DNA of 64,000 nt from Chitinophagaceae bacterium (GTDB lineage Bacteria > Bacteroidota > Bacteroidia > Chitinophagales > Chitinophagaceae). The stretch spans positions 1-64,000 of the forward strand of contig JADKJX010000003.1 in NCBI GenBank assembly GCA_016720775.1, given 5' to 3'. A program made the position numbers and the translations under genes. A model generated the notes under the pieces. The model was not told the origin of the DNA, made no database searches, and was given only the letters and a program-made list of their open reading frames with translations. Positions 52,410-60,355 of this stretch are shown piece by piece (positions within the stretch are counted from its first letter, which is position 1; each line of letters starts with the position of its first letter).

Positions 52410-52531
52410 GGGCTAAAGCCCGGTTTTTGTGTTATCCTTAATCCCCGGGCTGAAGCCCGGGGCAATTCATGAATTGCCTCGCCCTTTAGGGCGAGGATAA
52501 ATAAAGAGCAGCAAGAAAGGGCTTTAGCCCT
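52410..52531. repeat. REP-like palindrome cluster between umuC and the RAYT gene
   Basis: Four hairpins lie in 122 bases: GGGCTAAAGCCC (52410-52421), CCCCGGGCTGAAGCCCGGGG (52443-52462), CCTCGCCCTTTAGGGCGAGG (52477-52496) and AGGGCTTTAGCCCT (52518-52531). The last one overlaps the end of the transposase gene and supplies its TAA stop codon. The words match those at 49566-50069. Confidence 0.85.
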
Positions 52532-52958
52532 TTATCAGTTCAAATCCGTACTTGAGCATAAACTCATCATACTCCTGCTGAAAGGTTTTCTTCGCATGAT
52601 GTGTTTCCTGGTTCTTAATGTATTCCCTTAATTTGTCAACGCCTGACTCACTTACGGATACTGCAAAGTATTCATCCTGCCATTCAAACTTATTACTGAC
52701 CAGATTATTCTTATTTATCCAATAAGAGCTTTCTCCTTTCAACAATTGAACCACTTTTGAAATGGTTTGATCTGTGTTTAAGGATATGAGGCAATGCACA
52801 TGGTCAATATGCCCATTTACGAAATCTACATGGATACCTTTGGGTAAGCCGTTTTCCTTAATGTGTTTAAATACCTGCTGTCGAATATTCTTTGTAAGCA
52901 GGTGTTCCCTGTTCCTGGTAGCCCATACTAAATGAATCCATATCTTATTAAATGGCAT
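52524..52958 (-). CDS. RAYT: REP-associated IS200-like Y1 transposase
   Basis: With the ATG at 52958 (MPFNKIWIHLVWATRNREHL) the protein has 144 aa. The HUH metal motif is in GHIDHVHCLISL at about residue 65. The catalytic tyrosine is probably in KLREYIKNQETHH near residue 115. DEYFAVSVSES fits the IS200/TnpA_REP family. Such enzymes cut single-stranded REP hairpins and are domesticated rather than selfish. REP palindromes directly flank its 3' end. The open frame further upstream (to 53060) overlaps umuD and lacks similarity. Confidence 0.9.
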   Translation of the reverse strand: MPFNKIWIHLVWATRNREHLLTKNIRQQVFKHIKENGLPKGIHVDFVNGHIDHVHCLISLNTDQTISKVVQLLKGESSYWINKNNLVSNKFEWQDEYFAVSVSESGVDKLREYIKNQETHHAKKTFQQEYDEFMLKYGFELIKG

Positions 52959-53037
52959 GATCTTAAAATTGTGCTGAACAAATTTCCTGACTTTCCTTGT
53001 GCAGATTTCGGGATAAATCGCTTTAATTAGTGGTGTT

Positions 53038-53472
53038 TCACTCCAGCGACCTGATAGCATAAATTACCACGCCCCACAGCATAAAATCACTGAACTCCCC
53101 CAGGTTAATTGTTTTATACCTGCTGTTCTCCGGAATTAAAAAAGATGACGTAAAGTTTTTATGATATCTTCTTACCATCAATTCACCATTCAGAACGGCC
53201 ACAATTATTTTTCCGTCGACGAGTTTCAAAGAACGGTCAACGATCAATACATCGTTATCAAAAATGCCGGCGTCTTTCATCGCATCGCCTTTCATCCGAA
53301 AGAAAAAGGTCGCCGGCTTGTTCCGGATAAGCTGTTCGTTCAGATCAATACCCCGTTCCATGTAATCGTCGGCAGCGGCACCAAAGCCGGTTGCATTAGC
53401 CATTTTTATTTCCTGTTGTGTGTATTGCTTACTGCCTTTGTAAGCGGAGCCAAAGAATTGTTCTCCTTCCAT
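53038..53472 (-). CDS. umuD: UmuD-like S24 protein with both catalytic residues replaced
   Basis: The 144-aa protein aligns along its length with UmuD: GFGAAADDYMERGIDLNEQL, then MKGDAMKDAGIFDNDVLIVD and VAVLNGELMVRRYHK. The catalytic serine of GDSM is Ala64 (codon at 53281-53283), and the general-base lysine position is Arg101 (53170-53172). Spacing between them, 37 residues, is exactly that of Ser60-Lys97 in E. coli UmuD. The cleavage-site glycine is kept (TG-F at 28-30). It should therefore be unable to cleave itself. It could still partner UmuC in the full-length form. Confidence 0.87.
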   Translation of the reverse strand: MEGEQFFGSAYKGSKQYTQQEIKMANATGFGAAADDYMERGIDLNEQLIRNKPATFFFRMKGDAMKDAGIFDNDVLIVDRSLKLVDGKIIVAVLNGELMVRRYHKNFTSSFLIPENSRYKTINLGEFSDFMLWGVVIYAIRSLE

Positions 53473-53486
53473 AAAAAATATTTTTG

Positions 53487-53520
53487 TAAAGCTAAATAAA
53501 TTAGTACATTTATACTAATT
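53487..53520 (-). promoter_or_regulatory. umuD promoter with adjoining perfect palindrome (operator candidate)
   Basis: On the minus strand TAGCTTTA (53487-53494) is a near-consensus -7 element, 15 bases before the umuD ATG. Just upstream is an 8-bp perfect inverted repeat: AATTAGTA at 53499-53506 and TACTAATT at 53513-53520, with spacer CATTTA. A further half-site AATTAG occurs at 53522-53527. The location between divergent umuD and the 2H gene suggests a shared, possibly SOS-type, operator. Confidence 0.5.
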
Positions 53521-53550
53521 AAATTAGTTAATATTTTTAAACGCACAATC

Positions 53551-54165
53551 ATGAAACTTACAGGAACCACTCTGCCCGGCTACAAAGTATACGAGTACCT
53601 GCTTGTGCTGCACCCGCATGAAGAATTGTGGAATAAGATCGTAAAAGTAAAAACCGAGTTTGCGGAGAAATATAAATCCGAACATGCAAAATGGGGTAAG
53701 CCGCATATTACATTAGTAAACTTTCTCCAGCACGAAATGATGGAATCCCGGCTCATCAACCGGCTAAAGGTTATTGGCATGGGTTACCCAGCGATAAAAA
53801 TTGAGCTGAAAGACTACGGCAGTTTTCCTAGCCATACCATATATATAAATATAACCAGCAAACTGCCGGTGCAGAATTTAGTAAAGCAAATACGAACGGA
53901 AACACAAAGGTTGATGAAACTGAATGACGATAACAAACCGCACTTTATCCTGGAGCCCCATGTAACCATCGCACGGAAATTACAACCCTGGCAATACGAA
54001 CAGGGCTGGCTGGAATACAGCCACAAACATTTTACCGGAAGATTCATTGCTTCGGATATGCTGTTATTGAAACGGCCTGTTGGAGAATTAAAATACGAGA
54101 TCGTACAACGGTTTGCATTTGAAAATTTACCCGTGAGTACAAAACAGGGAGAGTTATTTGGATAA
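53551..54165 (+). CDS. 2'-5' RNA ligase/2H phosphoesterase family protein
   Basis: The 204-aa protein has the two HxT/S motifs of the 2H superfamily: KPHITLVNF near residues 51-59 and EPHVTIARKL near 134-143. Overall it resembles the Bacteroidota 2'-5' RNA ligase-like group. Such enzymes cleave or seal 2',5' or cyclic phosphodiesters in RNA or nucleotides. It is divergent from umuD across a palindromic intergenic region. Its partner substrate is unknown. Confidence 0.82.
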   Translation: MKLTGTTLPGYKVYEYLLVLHPHEELWNKIVKVKTEFAEKYKSEHAKWGKPHITLVNFLQHEMMESRLINRLKVIGMGYPAIKIELKDYGSFPSHTIYINITSKLPVQNLVKQIRTETQRLMKLNDDNKPHFILEPHVTIARKLQPWQYEQGWLEYSHKHFTGRFIASDMLLLKRPVGELKYEIVQRFAFENLPVSTKQGELFG

Positions 54166-54169
54166 TTTT

Positions 54170-54258
54170 TTACCACGAAGTGCACAAAGTTAATTACGAA
54201 GATCACAAAGGACTCTTCGTGCGCTTAGTGAAATATTCTTAGTGTCCTTTGTGGTTAA
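54170..54258. repeat. Intergenic fold-back word repeat (ACCACGAAG/CTTTGTGGT words)
   Basis: The left arm TACCACGAAGTGCACAAAG and the right arm CTTAGTGTCCTTTGTGGTTA are imperfect reverse complements. In between, CACAAAGGACTCTTCGTG forms a second fold. The element fills the gap between the 2H gene and the radical SAM pseudogene. Confidence 0.6.
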
Positions 54259-54264
54259 ACAGAA

Positions 54265-55279
54265 ATGGAAAATAAATTAAAACAGGACCATTATAAAGTA
54301 AAACCAAAAACTTTAGAAGGATCAAACCCTCCCCTTTCAGGGGGAGTTGGAGGGGGTTACAAAACCGGCCGTGGCGCACAGATAAATACCAAGAACCGTT
54401 TCCTGAAAGATGAAAAAACAAAAGAACACGTGGAGGCTATCGACGACTGGGAAGAAACGAATAAGCAAACGCAGTACATTGAAACCAGTTCCAAAACCAT
54501 CGTCAACAAAGTGGAAAGTCCCGATGTAGGCATGAGCTACAGCATGTCAACTGCTGCGCAAATTTCTAATGCACCCAAAATGGGACGCCACACCCATCAT
54601 GCTCAGCGGCAATACAGATTGCTACCAGCCGGCCGAACAAACTTATCGCTTAACGAGGGGGCTATTAGAAGTATGTAATGAATTCAACCAGCCCGTTGGC
54701 ATACTAACCAAAAACTCCTGGATACTGAAAGACAAAGATGTGTTGCAGGAGATGGGAAAAAAACAAATTGTATCTGCCATGGTATCCATCACATCATTCA
54801 ATGAAGACCTGCGGCGCACCATGGAACCACGTACCACCACGGCCAAACAAAAATTAAAAGTGATCAACGAACTGAGCAGCGCCGGCGTACGCATGGGCAT
54901 CATGATGGGACCGATGATACCGGGATTGAATGACCACGAAATGCAACGCATCATGAAAGCGGCAGCAGATAACGGCGCTACGTTCACGGCCTACACATTC
55001 ATCCGGTTAAATGGCGCCATTAAATTTTTATTCCACGACTGGTTATATAAAAATTTCCCCGACCGGGCCGATAAGATATGGCACCTGGTAGAACAAAGCC
55101 ACGATGGAAAAGTAAATGATACCCGTTGGGGCGTTCGCATGCGTGGCGAAGGAAGCATGGCACAGCTGGTAGCACAGCAATATAAAAAATACGGCAAGCT
55201 GTATAACATGAATGCAGAAGAATGGAGTTTAGACAGAAGTAAATTCCAGGTGCCGGGCGGGCAGGGGAAGTTGTTTTAA
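54265..55279 (+). pseudogene. PA0069-family radical SAM protein, deleted for its iron-sulfur motif
   Basis: The N-terminal part (TGRGAQINTKNRFLKDEKTK to SPDVGMSYSM) and the C-terminal part (QLLRKFLMHPKWDATPIMLS, SGNTDCYQPAEQTYRLTRGL, to the end) match the PA0069 family. The expected segment between them, NPYQGCEHGCxYCYARNSH and about 30 further residues, is absent. The join at about 54545 is also out of frame. Without the CxxxCxxC motif no [4Fe-4S] cluster or radical chemistry is possible. A palindromic repeat is inserted in frame at 54325-54360. It is a genuine pseudogene unless the assembly has collapsed here. Confidence 0.8.
54325..54360 (+). repeat. Palindromic repeat inserted in frame in the radical SAM gene
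   Basis: CCCTCCCCTTTCAGGGGGAG and the following GTTGGAGGGGG belong to the CCCC-AAA-GGGG family. The insertion adds a peptide like NPPLSGGVGGGYK between KTLEG and TGRGAQ, which normally follow each other closely in this family. Confidence 0.6.
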
Positions 55280-55308
55280 GAATGTATAACTTTAAGTAAA
55301 GCTGTATT

Positions 55309-56157
55309 ATGGATAAGAATAAATTTGGTGGTAGTTGGACAGAACTGAAGATAGAAGTCCTTGAAACTTATGCAAAACAATTTTTAACTGTCTTTAAAAA
55401 TCAGCCTGCTCAAAAACTACTATATTTTGATGGATTTGCTGGCTCAGGAGATATTGAAGTAGAAAATATTAAGGAAGAGAATAGCCATATAATTGAGGGC
55501 GCTGCAATTAAAATATTGAAGATTGATAAGCCAAGGTCGTTTGATATGTACTATTTCGTTGAAAAGAAAAAAAGCCTAGCGAATTCCCTTGAAAAGAAAA
55601 TTAAGGAACATTTCCCTAAGAAAGATGCCTACGTTCAAGCTAAAGATTGCAATGAGAAATTAATTGCACTTGCAAAATTTTTAAGATCAGATAAAGGTAA
55701 ATCTTTCAAAGTTTTGGGGTTTATTGATCCTAAAGGGATGCAACTTGAATGGTCTTCTCTGGAAGTATTAAGAGGATTGCCGATTGACTTATGGGTTCTT
55801 AATCCAACAAGTGGAACAAATAGAGTGCTTGTACGAAAAGGCGAAATTGATGAATCATGGTTAAAAAGATTAGAGTTGTTTCTAGGGATGAATCGAGTTG
55901 ATATAAAAAATCATTTTTATTCAAGAAGACCTACTTTATTTGGAGATCTTGATATTATTAAGGAAAATGATCCTATAAATAAATTACATGAACTATATGC
56001 GAGTAGAATTGCTGGTAATATTTTTAAGTATGTTTCAAACCCGAAAATTTTGAGAAATAATTCTGGTGCGCCACTATTTCATTTCTTTATGGCTACAAAT
56101 AGTGAAATTGCATTAAGAATTGCAAACTCTGTTGTTAACCCTAAATTAGGTTTTTAA
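55309..56157 (+). CDS. tcmP: Three-Cys-motif partner protein TcmP
   Basis: The 282-aa protein has GGSWTELKIEVLETYAKQF, LLYFDGFAGSGDIE (a methyltransferase-like motif I) and VLGFIDPKGMQLEWSSLEVL, which together mark the TcmP family (TIGR04474-like). Its gene is three bases from a Gp37/Gp68-type three-Cys gene, the partner after which the family is named. The coding sequence is visibly more AT-rich than its neighbours, suggesting recent transfer. Biochemical function is unknown; the pair also occurs in phages and mobile elements. Confidence 0.85.
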   Translation: MDKNKFGGSWTELKIEVLETYAKQFLTVFKNQPAQKLLYFDGFAGSGDIEVENIKEENSHIIEGAAIKILKIDKPRSFDMYYFVEKKKSLANSLEKKIKEHFPKKDAYVQAKDCNEKLIALAKFLRSDKGKSFKVLGFIDPKGMQLEWSSLEVLRGLPIDLWVLNPTSGTNRVLVRKGEIDESWLKRLELFLGMNRVDIKNHFYSRRPTLFGDLDIIKENDPINKLHELYASRIAGNIFKYVSNPKILRNNSGAPLFHFFMATNSEIALRIANSVVNPKLGF

Positions 56158-56159
56158 TT

Positions 56160-56891
56160 ATGGCTCAATCATCAATCGAATGGACAGAAATGACCTGGAA
56201 CCCAACCACAGGCTGTACAAAAATTTCAGCAGGCTGCAAGTTTTGCTATGCAGAAGTTATGTCTCGTCGCTTAAAGGCCATGGGTATTGATAAATACAAG
56301 GACGGTTTTAAGTTGAGAACGCATGAAGACTCATTACTGACGCCATATAGCTGGAAATCACCAAAGATCGTTTTCGTAAACTCAATGAGCGACATGTTTC
56401 ACAAAGATGTACCGCTGGCCTTTATTAAAAAGGTATTTCATACCATGAATAACTGCCCGCAGCATACATTCCAGGTATTAACCAAGCGCTCAGATATTTT
56501 ATTGAAATACCACAAGGAACTAACCTGGACTCATAATATCTGGATGGGGGTTTCTGTTGAAGATAAAAGAGTGATGCACCGGATCAATGATCTTAGAAAT
56601 ACAAATGCAAAGACCAAATTTCTTTCCTGTGAACCTTTGATCGGCCCCTTGCCAAAAATGAACTTAAAAAAGATTGATTGGGTGATTGTTGGTGGCGAAA
56701 GTGGACGAACACCAAGGCCAATGAATCCGGATTGGGTATTGGATATCCAGGACCAATGTTCTAAAAACAAGGTTGCTTTCTTTTTTAAGCAATGGGGAGG
56801 CACTAATAAAAAGAAAGCAGGCAGAGAATTAAATGGGAAGGTATATAATGAGATGCCAACTATTGAACAATTAGAAGAAGTTGGATATTAA
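56160..56891 (+). CDS. Three-Cys-motif protein, phage Gp37/Gp68 family (DUF5131)
   Basis: The 243-aa protein begins SSIEWTEMTWNPTTGCTKIS and has the three-Cys motif GCTKISAGCKFCYAE (Cx6CxxC) at about residues 19-33, probably an iron-sulfur site of radical SAM type. FVNSMSDMFHKDVP, FQVLTKRSDILLKY, WMGVSVEDKRV, FLSCEPLIGP and WVIVGGESGRTPRPM are the conserved blocks of the phage Gp37/Gp68 family. It follows tcmP directly. The reaction is not known. Confidence 0.9.
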   Translation: MAQSSIEWTEMTWNPTTGCTKISAGCKFCYAEVMSRRLKAMGIDKYKDGFKLRTHEDSLLTPYSWKSPKIVFVNSMSDMFHKDVPLAFIKKVFHTMNNCPQHTFQVLTKRSDILLKYHKELTWTHNIWMGVSVEDKRVMHRINDLRNTNAKTKFLSCEPLIGPLPKMNLKKIDWVIVGGESGRTPRPMNPDWVLDIQDQCSKNKVAFFFKQWGGTNKKKAGRELNGKVYNEMPTIEQLEEVGY

Positions 56892-56991
56892 ATGCAATAC
56901 ACAAGCCGGATAAAACTTCTCTACTTACTTTAAATATACTTCCACGCTTTATGTAAATATTTTCCTTCCTGCATCCTGTAAAAAACAGTTT

Positions 56992-59900
56992 ATGCAGAAG
57001 TTATTCCTACCCCTGCTTTTTATACTTGCATTCAATATACAAAGCAACGCACAGCAACGGTTATTTGATCAACCCGTACAATTAAAGAACTGCAACATAT
57101 CCATTACGGCAAATCCTTTTATTGCCACTACGGTTATTGAAATGGAATTCTATAATCCCAAAGACCAGGAAGTGGAAGCCCGCCAGGAATTTCAGTTGAA
57201 CCGGGGACAGGTGATCACCGGTTTTCAACTTGAGTTAAATGGAAAATACCGCGAAGGAAGCATTGAAGAAAGATGGAAAGCAAGACAGGCCTACAGCAGC
57301 ATCGTAGGCAAACGTGTAGATCCGGCCTTATTGCAGATGAACGGGCAAAATAATTACAGCCTCAACATTTACCCGGTTGCTGCAAAAAGCAGCCGCAAAA
57401 TAAAATTCACCATTGTACAAATGATGCTGGATGAAAACCAAAAACTTTCTTACACGCTTCCATTGAATTTTAGAAGCCCCACAGAAAATTTTAAACTCGA
57501 TATAAAAATAAATAGGCCTGCCTCTATTCCTATTGTAAACAAAGGGATGCTGGAAGACCGGTTTTTTGATATGCGCAGTGAAGAAGCTTCTTTATCCATG
57601 CAGTCGGCAAATGTCAGTTTAAATAAACCCATTTCCTTTTCAATCAGCCAGTTTATTAATCAGCCACAATTCTGCATCAACAAAAGCAATGGGAAGGCCA
57701 GTTTTTTAATGCGGTTCTACCCGGACATACCCCGGTATTATGCCAGCAAGGCACGTATCATAAATGTGTATTGGGATGTTTCTTTATCGGGGAAAGACAG
57801 GAACCTGGTTAAGGAACTTGACTTCCTCGAAAAATACATCTCGGTAAATGAGATCAGCAAAGCAAACATCATTCTCTTTAACCAGCAGGTGCAGGGCATC
57901 ATCGTTTTCAACAGCACAACCGATAAATTCAGTTACATCCGCAATTTCCTGCTCACCTATAAATATAACGGGGCAACCGAGCTGGGCAATCTCGATTTCA
58001 GTAACGTGCTTGCCGATGCAGTGCTGCTTTTTTCAGATGGGCTGAACACCCTTGGCAATGACATGCCGAAACAGGGCGCAGTACAGGTAAATGTCATCAC
58101 ATCTGTAAACAGGTATGATTATAACTGGTATCGGAATATCGTTGGCAATACCGGCGGCTCTGTCATCAACTTATTTTCTACCGAAGTTGCCAATGCAGTA
58201 AAAAAGACCGACTCCGCTGAAAATTTCCTGTACAGGTACAACGCAGCCAATATTCACCTGAATGAAACATTCCCGATGAAACTGGGTGGCAGTATTTTTT
58301 TGAGCGGTACCATCGATAAAGCCGATAACCTGGAATTGTTATACGGGAATAACACAGCATTGCTGCATTCTGAAAATTATTTTTTACAGGAGAATGAAAC
58401 CTGCGATGAAGATTCGTATAATAAAATAAGAATGCTTAAAACATATGACTCATTGATGTACGGCGATTACGGGTATTATCACTGGCAGGATATGGTTGAA
58501 TTCGGACTTGCAGAAAAAGTGGTTACGCCGCAAACTTCTTACCTGGTATTGGAAAGAATAGAGGATTATATTAAATATAATATCGCACCACCTAAAGAAC
58601 TGGAAGAAAAATGTGCAGCCATGGACTACGTGTACAAACCCTGGCATAAAATAAAAGCATTAAAGGGAATTTACAGAACAGGAAAGGTTGGAGCCGGTGG
58701 TAAACGACTATAACAAACGGATCAGCTGGTGGAATAAGAATGAACCGCTCATCGACCTTAACAGGCCGGTTCCCGAACAAAAGAATGTGGATGTGGCAGC
58801 AACGGGCGCTGGCCAGCAAAATAATAATGCCTTTGCGTCATCGGCCGGCTTGCAAAATAATAATAAGACCGGCCAGCAAAGTGATTTAAAAGAAGTGGTG
58901 GTTACCAGCGCATTTAGCATAAAGCGCATGGCAAGAAGTACCTCTTCTAATGCCCAGGTAATTAGCGCCAACCAGCTGGATCCCATACGCAATGCAAATA
59001 TAAATGATGCCCTGGCGGGTAAGGTGGCTGGTATACAGGTACGCAGCCAGTCTTCGGCAGCGCTGGGGCGGCAGAGTAATATCCGCCTGCGGGGTGAAAG
59101 CGGTTTTAGTAATGGGGATGGTTATTACGGCTCGAAAATATTATATGTTGTAGACGGAACTATCCTGCCCAATGCAAACGATATTAATATCGACGACATA
59201 GAAGATGTTACCGTATTGCAGGGCCCCAGTGCAGCAGCGCTGTTCGGGCCCGAAGGAGCAAATGGGGCCATTGTGATGACAATCAAAAAGGGGAGAAGAC
59301 AATACATACAACGGGTATGGACGGAATACAAATTAAGCAGTTGCGAAGATGAAGATTACCTGCAAAAAATACAAAATGCTCCCCGGCATGAGCAATGGGA
59401 TACGTTCCTGGAACTGGAAAATGGATATAAAAATAACACGGGCTTTTATTTTGACATGGCAGACTTCTTCTTTGAAAAAGGCAAAGCCGAAAAGGCGCAG
59501 GAGTTGATGTACAATGCCATTGAGCTTTGCCAGGGCAGCAGCAACGGGCTTTGCGCAGCAGCCTATATGTATGAAAAATGGAAATATTTTGATAAAGCCA
59601 TCGCGGTATATAAAGGCATTTTAAGCCACAATGAAAACCTGCTGATGATCAAAAGAGACCTGGCATTGGCTTATTTTCAGAATAACGAATTTGAAAATGC
59701 AGTGAAAACCCTGTATGCGGTAATTACAGCACCGGATGTTAATTATTACTATAGTTATTCCAATGCTCATGTAAAGGAAAATGCGTTGGCAGAGATGAAT
59801 GCCATACTGCTGCAGCACAAAAATGAATTCAGCATTTCATACATCAACCCCAACCTGCTTAAAGCATTGCCGGTCGACCTGCGCTTTACGATCGAAAGTA

Positions 59901-60241
59901 ATTATGATATTGTTTACAATGCCCGGATCACCGAACCGGGTAATGAAGAATGCAGCAGTAATATACCAGCCACTAAAAGCGGGGGCCGTTTCACCGTGGG
60001 CGACTATTATTCATCTAGCCACGACTTTGGTGAGTACTCTGTAAAGAATGCCTGGTTAGGCAACTACCGGGTAAAAGTGGATGCGTATGATTATTATTCT
60101 TACTACCCGGGAAGGATACCGACCTACATCAGGGTTATAGCATTCAAAAATTTCCAGAGAAAAAACATGACAATGGAAGTGAAAACATTTGATTTGAGTA
60201 ACCAGTATGGCCGGGTGGAACTTGATGAAGTGAGGTGGTGA
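56992..60241 (+). CDS. Secreted VIT-vWA-SusC plug-TPR-DUF2135 protein, one frameshift
   Basis: The signal peptide is MQKLFLPLLFILAFNIQSNA. Domains in order are: VIT (about 25-170); a vWA-like domain with MIDAS DVSLSG and LLFSDGLNTLG (about 255-390); and, after the frame break at about 58685, a SusC-type TonB plug (LKEVVVTSAFSI, GKVAGIQVRSQS, LYVVDGTILPNANDINIDDI, GANGAIVMTIKKG; about 630-770). TPR-like helices follow, then a C-terminal YfaP/DUF2135-like beta domain. One extra base in AAAGGTTGG explains the break, and the repaired length is about 1082 aa. There is no beta barrel. It is probably an outer-surface or periplasmic scaffold. Confidence 0.75.
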
Positions 60242-60260
60242 ACAGATCCCTTTGAAAATG

Positions 60261-60290
60261 AAAACTCCGGTTATTGACCGGAGTTTTTTT
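60261..60290 (+). terminator. Rho-independent terminator after the VIT-plug gene
   Basis: AAAACTCCGGT pairs with ACCGGAGTTTT around a TATTG loop, and the T run continues to 60290. It ends the transcript of the large secreted protein. Confidence 0.85.
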
Positions 60291-60329
60291 ATGTCGTTGC
60301 CATCTTTAATATCTCTGGTATAATTATTC

Positions 60330-60337
60330 TAATTTTA
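60330..60337 (+). promoter_or_regulatory. Candidate promoter -7 element for the amgK-rapZ gene
   Basis: TAATTTTA is one base off TAnnTTTG, and a TTTA lies 21 bases upstream. It is located between the terminator and the ATG at 60356. Confidence 0.35.
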
Positions 60338-60355
60338 CCCGGATAAACAACCTGG

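Noticed and set aside
51116..52465. Longer UmuC with 22 extra N-terminal residues
   Set aside because: The upstream part of the open frame only translates REP palindromes (PRASARGLRI). Family similarity and a proper ATG begin at 52399.
52959..53060. Longer RAYT protein starting at 53060
   Set aside because: The extension overlaps the umuD 3' end and has no family similarity, whereas MPFNKIWIHLVWATRN at 52958 is the normal IS200-like N-terminus.
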